Assembly (NCBI GenBank): GCA_027186245.1
Contig: CP114483.1
Coordinates: 30,696,642 to 30,760,641, forward strand
Length of the DNA stretch: 64,000 nt
Source: Coriaria nepalensis
Taxonomy: Eukaryota > Streptophyta > Magnoliopsida > Cucurbitales > Coriariaceae
Direction: 5' to 3'
Position numbers and translations under genes: made by a program. This document shows positions 21,331-31,884 of the stretch, piece after piece. The notes under the pieces were generated by a model that was not told the DNA's origin, searched no databases, and saw nothing but the letters and a program-made list of their open reading frames with translations. The first letter of the stretch is position 1, and each line of letters opens with the position of its first letter.

Positions 21331-21571
21331 AAATATGACATATTTTAAGTTTGACTTATAGGTTTGAGAATGTCTCAAAGTTAATTTGAAATTAATATAA
21401 CCGACCCTAAGGCAATATATTGATTGTTGAATTGATTTATCATATTTTAGTACTAAATAATTTTTGTGTTTTAATTATTGCATTCATGCATCATATTTAC
21501 TATTCCGAAACATTGATATTTATTTCAATTATAATGAATTATGTGTGCTTTATTTAATTTCAGCAATCAAC

Positions 21572-22375
21572 ATGTATTCGATCAATAATCTAGTTATCGC
21601 GCTACTAAATGAATACAAATTCACTTGTGATAATTTTATGAGATGGAAATCGAACCTAAACATGATATTAATATGTGAAAACCATAAGATTGTCTTGACC
21701 GAGGAATGTTCTGAAGAGCCAACTGCCAATGCTGCCCATAATGTACGGGAAAAGTATAACAATTGGATCCAATCCAATAACAAGGAAAAATGCTACATGT
21801 TGATGAACATGAGTGATGTTCTTAAGAAGAAATATGAAAATTTGGAGACTGCATATGAGATATTAGAGTCTCTCCAAGCCTTGTTTGGGCAGCAATCCGA
21901 CCAAAGTCATCATGGGGCTACCAGAACCTACGTGAATGCCAAAATGAAGAAAGAAATTTCTGTCAAAGATCATGTTTTGAACATGATCAATATGATGTAT
22001 GAGGCAGAAATACATGGGGCTACCATTGATGAGCGCACAAAAGTTAGCATCATACTTGAGTCACTCTCACCATTTTATTTTTTTTTGCATTCACTATCAA
22101 CTATGTTATGAACAAATTTCAATACAACATAACTCAGCTGTTGAATGAACTGCAGACCTTTGAGACCCTTAATAAGGAGAGGTCCAAAGAGGGTGAAGCA
22201 AATGTTGCTAAACAAAAGCCGCCTTTCTCTTATGTTAAGAACAATAAGAGAAGGAACATCAATGGAAGGATAAGAAGGGAAAGAAAGCCAAAAAGTCACC
22301 TAAAGACAAGGAGAACAAGAAGAAAAACAACTCCAAGAAAAAGGAACCCAAGGGAAAGTGTTTCTCCATTGTGGA
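21572..22375 (+). pseudogene. Copia gag (UBN2-type) with zinc knuckle, frameshifted
   Basis: The Met at 21572 starts MYSINNLVIALLNEYKFTCD, then FMRWKSNLNMILICENHKIV, VREKYNNWIQSNNKEKCYML and TAYEILESLQALFGQQSD, the usual copia gag. The frame stays open to 22111, then shifts: MNKFQYNITQLLNELQTFET continues in another frame from 22108. The zinc knuckle CX2CX3GHX4C is seen as 'HCGVDGHWKRNYSKYL' (about 22362-22410), with its first Cys mutated or out of frame and its last Cys replaced by Tyr. The mature protein would coat the element RNA. Confidence 0.85.
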
Positions 22376-22429
22376 GTTGATGGGCATTGGAAGAGAAACT
22401 ATAGCAAGTATCTCTTCGAGCTGAAAGAG

Positions 22430-23520
22430 AGAAAGAAAGGTAAATTTGATTTACTTGTTTTAGAAGCTTGTTTAGTGGAAGATGATTTGTCATCTTGGAT
22501 AGTAGATTCGGGAGCCACTAATCATGTTTGTTCTTCTTTATAGATGCTTAGTTCTTTGAGGGATCTTACTGTTAGGGAGGTGACAATGAGATTTTGCAGT
22601 CGTGCGATCATTTCAACTGAAGCATTGAGAGCAGTCCATTTAGTTTTTAGTAATAATTTTCTTATTTTCAACAATATTTTATTCCTTAATTTTGCAGAAA
22701 TTTGATTTCTTTAGTTATCTTCGTTATCTATGTTAGATGAACAAAATTTGATTTTTCTTTTAGTAATAAAGAGATTATTATTTCTAAGAAAGGTTTCGAT
22801 ATTTTTCATGCAAAATAAACTAATGGACTCTATCTGCTTACACCAAATGAAAGATCGTTAAATAATTCAAATTATTTAAAGTAGCAAATCCTAAATCTAA
22901 CTAACGAAAAAAAGTTTCTCAAAGTGATGATACATATTTTTGGCATCTTAGATTATGACATATCAATCTTGATAGGATAAACAGGTTAGTAAAGGATAGT
23001 CCTTTAAGTGTTGGCACTGTTCTTATTTGTGAATCATGTCTAGAAGGAAAGATGACAAAGACACCTTTCTCAACAAAGGGTAAAAAGCCGAAGAACCTCT
23101 TGAGTTAGTATATAGCGATGTCTATGGTCCTATAAATATACAAGCAAAATGTGGTAATGAATATTTCATCACCTTCATTGATGATTATTCTATATACAGA
23201 TATGTATACCTAATGCAAAAGAAGTGAGAAACTCTTAGAAAGTTCAAAGAATTCTGAGCAGAAGCTGAAAAGCAATTAGGAAAATCACTTAAAACGCTTC
23301 GATCGAATCGAGGAGGTGAATACCTTGATTTTGAGTTCAAGAATTATTTGTTGGAGCATGAAATTCTATCCCAACTCATAGCATCTAGAACACCACAGTA
23401 GAATGGTGTTGCAGAAAGGAGAAATAGAACCTTATTAGATATGGTTAGGTCAATATTAAGCTACTCATCACTACCACTCACGTTTTGAGGATATGCACTT
23501 CAAACCGTAACATAAATGTA
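22430..23520 (+). pseudogene. Copia protease and integrase remnants
   Basis: DLSSWIVDSGATNHVCSSL (about 22480-22540) carries the aspartic protease motif Asp-Ser-Gly. After a poorly conserved stretch, integrase follows: RLVKDSPLSVGTVLICESCL and LEGKMTKTPFSTKGKKPKN (22975-23095) contain the zinc-binding Cys pair. Further pieces to about 23480 include a degraded core (ITFIDDYS-like in a shifted frame) and the 'QNGVAERRNRTLLDMVRS' motif near 23400-23450. Stops and frameshifts throughout. Confidence 0.75.
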
Positions 23521-24960
23521 GTTTCATCTAAGTCTGTATAAAAGACGCCTTTAGAGTTGTGAAATGGTACTAAACCTAGTTTACGCCATTTTTGCATACG
23601 GGAATGTCAAGCACATGTGCTTAAATTCAAGACTAGGAAGTTGCACTCGTGATCTAAGTTTGCATATTCATTGGCTATCCTCCTGACACAAGGGGAGATT
23701 ACTTTTATAGTCATAGTGAGAAAAAGGTGTTTGTGTCGACAAATGCAACCTTTCTCGAACATGACTAAATGACAAACTATAAACCTCATATTAAGGTAGT
23801 AATAGAAGAATTGAATTCTGATCAGATCAAACCATCTCAATCACCACCTAATGAACGACAATATCAAGAGACCACCAATCCTAGTCAGAACACCCTGGTA
23901 GCTTGTCATAGTGGAAGGATTATGGGACAACACATTCTCAATGAACACGAGGCACAAGTTCTAGTGTCAGATACTAACTAGGATGATCCACTGCCTTTTA
24001 AGAAAATAATGGATGAAACTCACAAGGATGAATGGCAAGATGCAATGAACTAAGAAATAGAATCCATGTATTCCAATTCTATCTGGGAACTTGTAGATCC
24101 ACCTGAAGATGTTAAGCCCATTATATGTAAATAGATCTACAATAAGAAAAGAGGCATAGATGGGAAAGTGGAGACTTTCAAGGCATGACTTGTATCAAAG
24201 GGTTATACCTAAAGGGAATGAGTCGATTATGAAGAGACTTTCTCTTCTGTAACCATTCTAAAGTCAATACACATTCCTTTATCCATAGCCGCTAGTTTGG
24301 ACTATGAGATATAGCAAATGGATGTCAAGACAACTTTTCTGAATGGCTATCTTGAAGAGAGCATTTACATGATGCAACCGGAAGATTTTATGCAAAAAGT
24401 CCAAGACCAAAAGGTTTGCAAGTTGCTTAGATCTATTTATGGAGCAAGCCTCTAGGTCTTGAAACCTAAGGTTTGATGAGACTATTAAGAAGAATGAGTT
24501 AGAAAAAAATGTTGGCGAACCATGTGTCTATAAAAACATCAAAGATAAGAAGTTAGTCTTCTTAGTTCTTTATGTTAATGATATTTTACTCATTGGGAAT
24601 GATGTAGAAATATTTTCTAACGTAAAGAAATGGTTAGCCAAGCAATTCTAAATGAAAGATTTGCGAGAAGCAAGCTATATTCTAGGAATTCAGATCCTAA
24701 GGGATAGGAAGAATAAACTTTTGGCTCTATCTCAAACCTCTTATATAGATAAGGTGGTGGCTCGATTCTCAATGAAAAATTCCAAAAAGAGTTAATCACC
24801 GACCAGACATGGAGTAGTTCTTTCTAAAGAACAAGCTTTTGGCTTTATCTCAAGCCTCTTATATAGATAAGGTGATGGCTCGATTCTCAATGCAAAATTC
24901 CAAAAAGGGTTAATTACTTACCAGACATTGAGTAGTTCTTTCTAAAGAGTAGTGTCCAAA
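23521..24960 (+). pseudogene. Copia reverse transcriptase remnant
   Basis: Pieces in order: DPLPFKKIMDETHKDEWQDA (about 23985), SIWELVDPPEDVKPI, a run around 24300 matching 'MDVKTTFLNGYLEESIYMMQ' and VFLVLYVNDILLIGNDVEI (about 24560). The catalytic box reads Y-V-N-D instead of Y-V-D-D, a loss of the first Asp. LREASYILGIQILRDRKNKL follows. Stops split the frame. Confidence 0.8.
24720..24955. repeat. Direct tandem duplication, 118-bp unit, in copia reverse transcriptase
   Basis: The sequence starting 'tttggctctatctcaaac' at 24720 recurs as 'tttggctttatctcaagc' at 24838, and both copies continue through 'gtagttctttctaaaga'. Copies differ at several positions. Because 118 is not a multiple of three, the duplication itself shifts the reading frame. 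Confidence 0.88.
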
Positions 24961-24982
24961 GACACCTCAGGAATAAGAAGAG

Positions 24983-25675
24983 ATGAGACAGATTCCCTAT
25001 ACCTCAGCCATAATCAGTCTTATGTACGCCAAGTTATGTACAAGACCTAACATTTGTTATGCAGTAGGGATAGTTAGTCATTATCAATCAAATTTAGGTT
25101 TAGAACACTGGATAGCGGTAAAGCATATTCTCAAGTATCTTCGGAGAACGAGAGATTATATGCTTGTTTATTCAAGTGGAGACCTGTACCCCACTAGATA
25201 CATTGATTCTGATTTTCAATCAAATAGAGATAGTCGAAAGTCGACTTCTGGATTAGTGTTCACATTTGGTGGAGGAGCTGTAGTCTGGAGAAGTATCAAA
25301 CAATCTAGTATTGCAGATTCTACCATGAAACCTGAATATATAGCGGCTTGTGAAACTGCGAAAGAAGCGGTTTGGCTCAAAAAGTTCTATATTGATCTAG
25401 AAGTTATTTCAGATATGGATAAGCCACTAGTCATGTACTGTGACAACAGTGGAGTAGTGAATAATTCAAAAGAACCGAGAAGTCATAAGAGGGGCAAGCA
25501 CATAAAGAGGAAATATTATCTCATTAGAGAGATAGTGCACCGAGGTGATGTCATAGTTGTGAAGATAGTGTTGGAACAGAATCTTGTAGATATGTTCACC
25601 AAGATACTTCCAGCAAAGTCTTTTGAGGATCATGTATGCAATTTAGGGATAAGGGAGATGTCTCACTTACTTTAA
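24983..25675 (+). pseudogene. Copia RNase H domain, open frame of 230 codons
   Basis: This is the best-preserved piece of the family A element. It reads IPYTSAIISLMYAKLCTRPN, VGIVSHYQSNLGLEHWIAVK, HILKYLRRTRDYMLVYSSGD and YIDSDFQSNRDSRKSTSGLV, then EYIAACETAKEAVWLKKFYI and LVMYCDNSGVVNNSKEPRSH, ending at a natural stop. The Asp of 'DSDF', Glu of 'PEYIAA' and Asp of 'YCDN' are the RNase H metal ligands. It would degrade the RNA strand during reverse transcription. It is open but isolated from the rest of pol by frameshifts. Confidence 0.88.
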
Positions 25676-25690
25676 GGTCAAGTTAGAGTT

Positions 25691-26991
25691 TGTTGGGCAT
25701 GGTGCCCTAAAAACATGTAATGAGTATTGTTTCAAGGAAATTAATAAAAGTGAAATTTTTCTTTATATAATTGTTGTGAATGTATTATTATAGAATAATA
25801 TGTATAAATATCATAAAATTCTAAATTTACTAATGTGACTATAATCTTGTACTAGTATGATATGATTAAGATTATAGATAATGAATAAAATTATCCGCAA
25901 CATATTAAAGTATGAAATCTTTAATATAGGGGTTACTAATACGGTCCACTAGCATTATGAATGCATGTGATCTAGATTTGGATCACTGATGTAGATAGAC
26001 ATATTAGTAGAGGTGTTTTTTATAATTGGATTGTATAGGACATGATTCGATATGAATTAATTCTTTATTAAAATACCATTTACCATAAAAAATTAAATTC
26101 ATATCAATCGATGATCATATGCAGATCAAACTGAATCCTGAGTAGTCATGAACTCATGTTTATGTCAACATAATTTTTTTATTCACTTGTCACAGTTTGT
26201 TTATATATCAGACTAAAGACTTTTGTTTTGAAGATTCATTGAGATAAGTGGTTAGGAACATGATTTATAAATATGAAATCCAAACATTCTTCATAGAAGA
26301 TTGTATATTAGTTCCCTTAAGGGTTAATTCTGAACCTGAATGGTTTTGAGCTCAAATTTATTATCAAGTTATAAATTAATCGTTCACTAGTGAATTAATG
26401 GTACTTAAGAATAAAGAGATAATTAGAGAGATAAAATGATAAATTTGACCAGTTCTAATTATGAATCAATTTTTAGAGGACTGAATGCATGAAATGATTA
26501 TACCAATGGACTACTAGAGATTGCTTAGTAAATATGTTCAATAATTGCACGAGTACAATCTCATATTTTTAGTAGAATAATATTGGGATTAATAAATTAA
26601 GATTTATTACATCAAAGAGTTTGATTAATAATCTAATTTATTGGAGCTTGGAATTATAGGTCCATGGTCCCCAGGTCGCCTTTATTAAACACTGCATAGA
26701 GTTTTTTTTTTTTTTTTCGGTAGAGATTTTTCTGAGAGAAAAAGAAAAGAAAAACTTTGTTATCTCTACATGCCCACACATGTCCTATTGTGTTGAGAAT
26801 CGAACTCAAAAATTGCAGTCTGAGTCTCGACGATCGATCCGCACAGGTAAATGTATGACCTTTTTGTATAGATGTAGGATTAATTTATATGTATATAAAG
26901 GATCGCTAAAATATTTTTCAAAAAATTTTTGTTTTACATTGGGACCGATTGTTCGCTTCCGCTGCGTAGTTTCAAACCTCATTTTCCAACA
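25691..26991 (+). repeat. Family A copia 3' LTR (1301 bp)
   Basis: It begins TGTTGGGCATGGTGCCC and ends TTTTCCAACA, matching the ends and most of the body of the LTR at 7207-8958. Relative to that copy it lacks about 490 bp and carries a T run (26702-26717) at the deletion point. The polypurine tract before it is degraded ('caagttagagtt'). Confidence 0.85.
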
Positions 26992-28827
26992 TTAATAACT
27001 TATGTTTAATGAATACATATCATGATAAATTTTTGTGTCTTAAGTTATGCACTTGAACCCATAATGAAGATCATGCTTACTAAGACTCAAGTAGCTTAAG
27101 ACACGAAATGTTCATTATCATAGGATCATCAACCATGGACGTTAATGATCCGAATAGACAATCACATAGTTCAACACCTAAATTGTTTAGGATGGTTGTT
27201 CTCATGGCCATAGATAGTTCTCAATGGTGAAAAATACGGACTGTTAATAAGAATTATCTAGCGACTATATTACATGTGATCTTTAGATTATGATTTATAC
27301 TTTGACATCATTCCTATAGACCCTAGCAAAGAGTAAAGGGAGGGGAGAAACATTGAGTATAAGATGTTGTGCATGAAGGTTATGAGTGATCAAGATAGAA
27401 TCCATCACTTCTACTTTATTGATTAAGGAATAGTTGTAATGTAGTATGATATGAAATGAGTTTCAGTAAATTCATTATCGATGTTCATTAAAAATAAAAT
27501 GGTTCATATGATTTATCAATTAAGGTTTAATAATCAAACCATATCCTAGGATGAATCGGGACATTAGCAAGATGAAATGATTATTTATTATAGTCATGAA
27601 AGATTCTTATGGAAGATAATAATTTCTCATCTCTCAAGTAGTCTTAACACTTTACTATAATTCAATCTTGACTTAGGACTTAGGTTATTTAATCAATAGA
27701 TGATTAAACTAATCGTTTAATTTAAAAGGGATTTGAAATTAAATGAATTAAATTAAGAATTAAATAAAATCATAAAATATTATGAGATCCTTCTACTAGT
27801 GTGATATAGAACCTAATCGGTCACACATATTAAGATTTGATAATTACTCACTTTAGATTCTTCGGAGAAATGGAAAAACATACCATTTTGATTTTAAGGG
27901 GTAAAATCATAATTTGACTTATAATTTAACTATTAGGGCAAAATTATAAATTATAAATTTGTTAAATCTAATGTCATGCATCTCTGCTAGCACAACTAAG
28001 TATGATATTCATTTAATTAAAAATTAATAAATTAAATTTAACAAATTAATAATTTATATTGGAACTTTGTTTAATTATTAAACGTTCTTGAGGTTCGTAG
28101 TTAAGAGTTGAACATTAAAGAGTTAATGGGCCGAACTGTTAATTAGATTTTCACATACTAAATTAATCAAATGGTTGATTAAATTACTTGAGTTTTGAAC
28201 TCATGATGTGGCTAGCCATAGGATGGGTTTTAACCCATTGTTCACTTAATTGGTTAAGTGAATCTTTGACCGGGTTAATAGGTAACGGGTCAAAATAGCA
28301 GGTTAACTATCAGGTGACTTAAAACCTAATAGATCATTATATATACCCCCATTAGGTCTGGCCAAAAATAATGATTTTCTACTCTCCTCTTGGTGGAAAC
28401 CCTAGTGAGAGATAATTAGAGTTGTTGTCCTTTTTACCCGAGCTTTTTGATTCATATGTTGAATCTTAAAGTAAAAATGAACTGAGTGAAATGAATCGTG
28501 TGGATAAGGATTAGAGGATGAATATGTGGGCATATATTCTTCCAACAATTCGGATGCAAGGGATGTATAAGCTTATTCATTCATCTCACTTTGCTCGTCA
28601 AAATTGGTAGTTATTTCTAATATTAAAATTGTATTCTAATATATATATTTGTTGTATGATCATTCTTGACTTGGATTTATGTTGTAATCAAATTAGATCC
28701 GTGAAAATTTTAATTTACCATATCTATTACGTATATACAAGATTCTTACAGTCCTTTCGATCTATTGTCCTATCATAGGCTTAAATTAGAAAATTTTGGA
28801 ATTTCCTTAGTATTTGAGCCCCAACAA
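26992..28827 (+). repeat. Family B copia LTR, 5'-truncated
   Basis: It aligns with 48880-50690 and with the reverse complement of 45165-47040 and 52925-54800. Shared landmarks are 'gatccgaatagacaatcacatag', 'ggccatagatagttctcaatgg' and 'gatgaatcgggacattagcaagatgaaat'. The first roughly 150 bp of the family B LTR are missing because the family A LTR ends exactly at the join. The 3' end is taken as 'ccccaaca', which is uncertain. Confidence 0.75.
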
Positions 28828-30110
28828 TCTCTTCTGTGAAGGCATTATTCCTCTTTTTTTCCTACTAAGCTAATGTCGGTACTCCTTTGCTCTCCATTTC
28901 TTTTTCCACTCCTCAAATTTCTTAATTAGGTCTTTGAGGTCAGGGGAGCACTTCCTTTTATTTTCATTTGTTTAATCCCTAATAAGGCTGCTACTCTTCT
29001 CTTAAAGTGATTGTCCCGTTGTCCCATCCCTCGTCATTGTCGGCTCCAACCCAAGCATCATTTTCTCTTGCAGGCCTTGGCTCGATGACTATTTGGGCAT
29101 TTACTTCCTCCCTCATTCGTGCCTTTGTTGCGCCTGTCTCCACTATGACCGCATTACAGACAATCTGAGCGATACCTCAAGGGTTAGCTTTAGTGCACTA
29201 GGTTGATTCACCCCTTCAATGTTATCTTGTTGATCTCTTGAGAGGCACCTCTATTTATGGTGCTGCCTCCGAATGTTCTCCTGGTGCCTCGTTATGCAAT
29301 CCTCCTAATAGGGTAGGCAAATTGTTGTTTTCCACGAATCGGCTCAAGATGTTTTGCGAAAATTATAGTTATGGAAATTAGTGCGACTTAATCATATGTA
29401 CCTTTGAATGTGGAGAAATTTGGCGATCTCCATGGTCGGCATCAAAGTATTGATTTCAAAATCTGCTTCAACAGTATGTCTAAGAGATATTGATTTGATA
29501 GATCTCTAAAGAACCGGAGTTGTAATTGTGTACCTAATATGTTATATATGGGTAGTATTTTTTAGTTTTACCATGTAGAGTCCTATGAGGATCTAAACTC
29601 TCATTTGATAGAGTTGTATGATAATGAAAGACATCTTTGAGATAAGAGGTAGCACTTATTAAACCTTATCTCATTATCTCAATTCAAGATTCTTAGCTTG
29701 CTTTACGGCCTCTTAGGCGCATATTCATTTTTGTGACTAGATGCCAACCCCGAGGTCAGCTCCTCAGGATGCCCAAAATTGAGCCTCGCTTGTGGCCAAT
29801 TTCTCTAGAGGCCCTAGAACTGGCCCCAGGGCAACAGTTCATGACATGCTTCATTTAAATTATTCGTGAGCCTTATGGACCATTAGGCTGTAGCAGGAGG
29901 GGCTACTTCACCCCATCACTACACATTAAAAAAATGAAACCAAACAAATGAGAAATTACAAAATGAAATAATTTTATCAAGTCATTTTTTATTTTATCAA
30001 TAACAATTAGCCACACAAGCTCAAATTTTAAAGAGAATTTTTTTAGAAAACTTTTGACACTCTTTATTTTATAGTATTTTAATTTAGTTCCTTTCCTTTA
30101 TAATTTAAAC
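28828..30110. other. No gene recognised; probable transposon debris
   Basis: Less AT-rich than its surroundings (28850-29350 and 29720-29920). The minus strand gives broken charged peptide stretches (for example KKFEEWKKKWRAKEYRH) but no family I can name. It could be a gypsy gag or extra-ORF remnant. Confidence 0.35.
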
Positions 30111-30119
30111 CCTAAGAGG

Positions 30120-31023
30120 TCATTTGGTTTCTTAGAAATGGTGGGAGTAAAAAAGAGTGTTAATCAATTTGATTCTCATTTCATCGTTTGGTTTCCTAGA
30201 ATTCATTTTGAAAAATCAATTTCATTCTCCAAAATGGAAAAAATAGGGAATGGTGATTGAGAAGAGAAGAGTAGGTAATAGGTGGAATTGACAAAATTTG
30301 ATTATTCCCACCTATTTCTTAAAGAAAATTTCCAACTTTATTTTACCTTCATATTCAATTTTTATTTATTTATTATTTATTATATTTTTTGTTTTATTTT
30401 ATTTTTTCTTTTTTATTAAATCTGATCCGATCCGATTAGAAGGGTAATTCGGGTGGCGGTTGGATATCAGATTCAACCGCAATCCAAAAATCCGTTAATA
30501 AATCGATTGGATGATCCGACCAAATTTGTTATGTATTTCTTCAATCTGACCAATCTGATCCGATCCGAAAGATAGTTCTGGTGGCGGTTGGATATCTGAT
30601 CCGACCGCAATCTGAAAGTCTGTTAATAATTTCGTCAAATGATCCGACCGAATTTATTATGTATTTTTTAAATCCAACCGATCTAATCTGATCCGAGGGT
30701 AATTCTGGTGGCGGTTGGATATCCGATCCGACCGCAACCCAAAAGTCCATTAATAATTCGGTTAGATCATCCAACCGAATTTGTTATGTATTTCTAAAAT
30801 ATGACCGATCCGGGTCGGATTGGATTAGAAATGCTCATCCCTAGTAAGGTCTCCCATTCACTACTAAATAGTGGAATGGTTAAAAATAAGGAATGAAATA
30901 GATCATTCTTTGATACAACTAAACGATGGAATGAAAATACTCCAATTCCCACTAATTTCTTAAAATTTTGATTCATCATCATTCTCATTCTCATTCTCAC
31001 ATTTTCTAGAAAATCAAACGACC
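30120..31023. mobile_element. Non-autonomous TIR element (hAT/MITE-like)
   Basis: The left end TCATTTGGTTTCTTAGAAATG (30120 onward) and the right end, read in reverse complement as TCGTTTGATTTTCTAGAAAATG (ending near 31021), form imperfect terminal inverted repeats. Subterminal parts are also related ('gattctcattt', 'cattctcattctc'). Flanking 'cctaagagg' (30111-30119) and 'cctagagg' (31024-31031) could be an 8-bp target duplication with one change, as for hAT elements. It has no transposase. The centre is a tandem array, listed separately. Confidence 0.6.
30420..30815. repeat. Tandem array, 127-128 bp unit, 3 copies, inside the TIR element
   Basis: The landmark 'ggtggcggttggatatc' starts at 30452, 30580 and 30707. 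Each unit also has 'gatccgatcc', 'ccgaccgcaa', a '(t/c)cgttaataa' segment and 'ttatgtatttct'. Units contain multiple short inverted 'gatccg/cggatc'-type motifs. The short ORFs across it are artefacts of the repeat. Confidence 0.88.
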
Positions 31024-31031
31024 CCTAGAGG

Positions 31032-31884
31032 TATTTTAAGTAAAATATATTACCCAATCTTCTTCTTCCTCCATTTCGGCCATTTGCGCCTCTATGGTTG
31101 TTGCCGCACCGCTTCTTTCTCTTTCTCCACTATCAAGGTCGCTGGTACCAATGCTTTCTCAACTTGTGATAAACGCCAATTTGAATATGAAGTTTGGAAA
31201 CTCCAGTTTAGATTTAGAGTTTGTGGAATCAGATCTGAATCCATAATTCCACCAACTCTAGATTTGAATGAACTCGAGATTCGATCAAATCGAAATTTGG
31301 AGTTTCGAGAACTTTAGATCTGGAAAGAGAGAGTGAGGGTTTGAGAAAAGGAAAGGGTGAAAGAAAAAGGTGCAGAGACTCTACTAATTAAAGCTTCCAT
31401 AACAGCTTTGGAGATTTTATGGCGGCCATGGAAATGGAATTGTGGAAGGTGAAGGTTGGGTAAAATTTTATATTTAAAATAATTTTGGGATTAATCATAA
31501 AGTAAAAGAATTAAGTTGAAATAACATAAATTGAGGGGTCAAATTTGTTTTTAAAAAATTCATTTGTACTACTTTAACCGACATGGCCCTTCATAATTGG
31601 ATTTTATACTTAAGAATGACATATTAAAAATGCAACAGATGAATAATACTTAAATCGAACCGAACGAGGTCTGAAATTAGTTTTAAGGAATGATCTAAAT
31701 ATAATGTCACTTCCTCGTAAGCCTAGGGGCCTACTAATGTATGTAACTCTATAAAGCCCGTAACCTTCTTTCATCTATTACTTTTTTTTTTCCTGGTAGG
31801 TAATAAACAAATTTGGTATGGATATATCTGAAGGCATGAGTTTCCAACTCTGCAATAAGTGAATCAGAGAATCATAGAAAGAAA
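31032..31884. other. Upstream region of the RbfA gene
   Basis: A short CT-rich and coding-like patch (31084-31317) has no recognisable protein match. The 3' part (31770-31884) is plausible promoter and 5' leader for the RbfA gene. I see no definite TATA box or other site. Confidence 0.4.

Larger units (their letters stand above)
21331..26991 (+). mobile_element. Degenerate Ty1/copia retrotransposon, family A, with 3' LTR
   Basis: Plus-strand order is gag (21572), zinc knuckle (about 22350), protease (22490), integrase (22990-23500), reverse transcriptase (24000-24960), RNase H (24983-25675) and 3' LTR (25691-26991). Integrase before reverse transcriptase defines the copia superfamily. No 5' LTR was found: the sequence upstream of gag is AT-rich for about 240 bp and then becomes gypsy integrase. 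Multiple stops, frameshifts and a 118-bp duplication make it non-autonomous. Confidence 0.85.
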
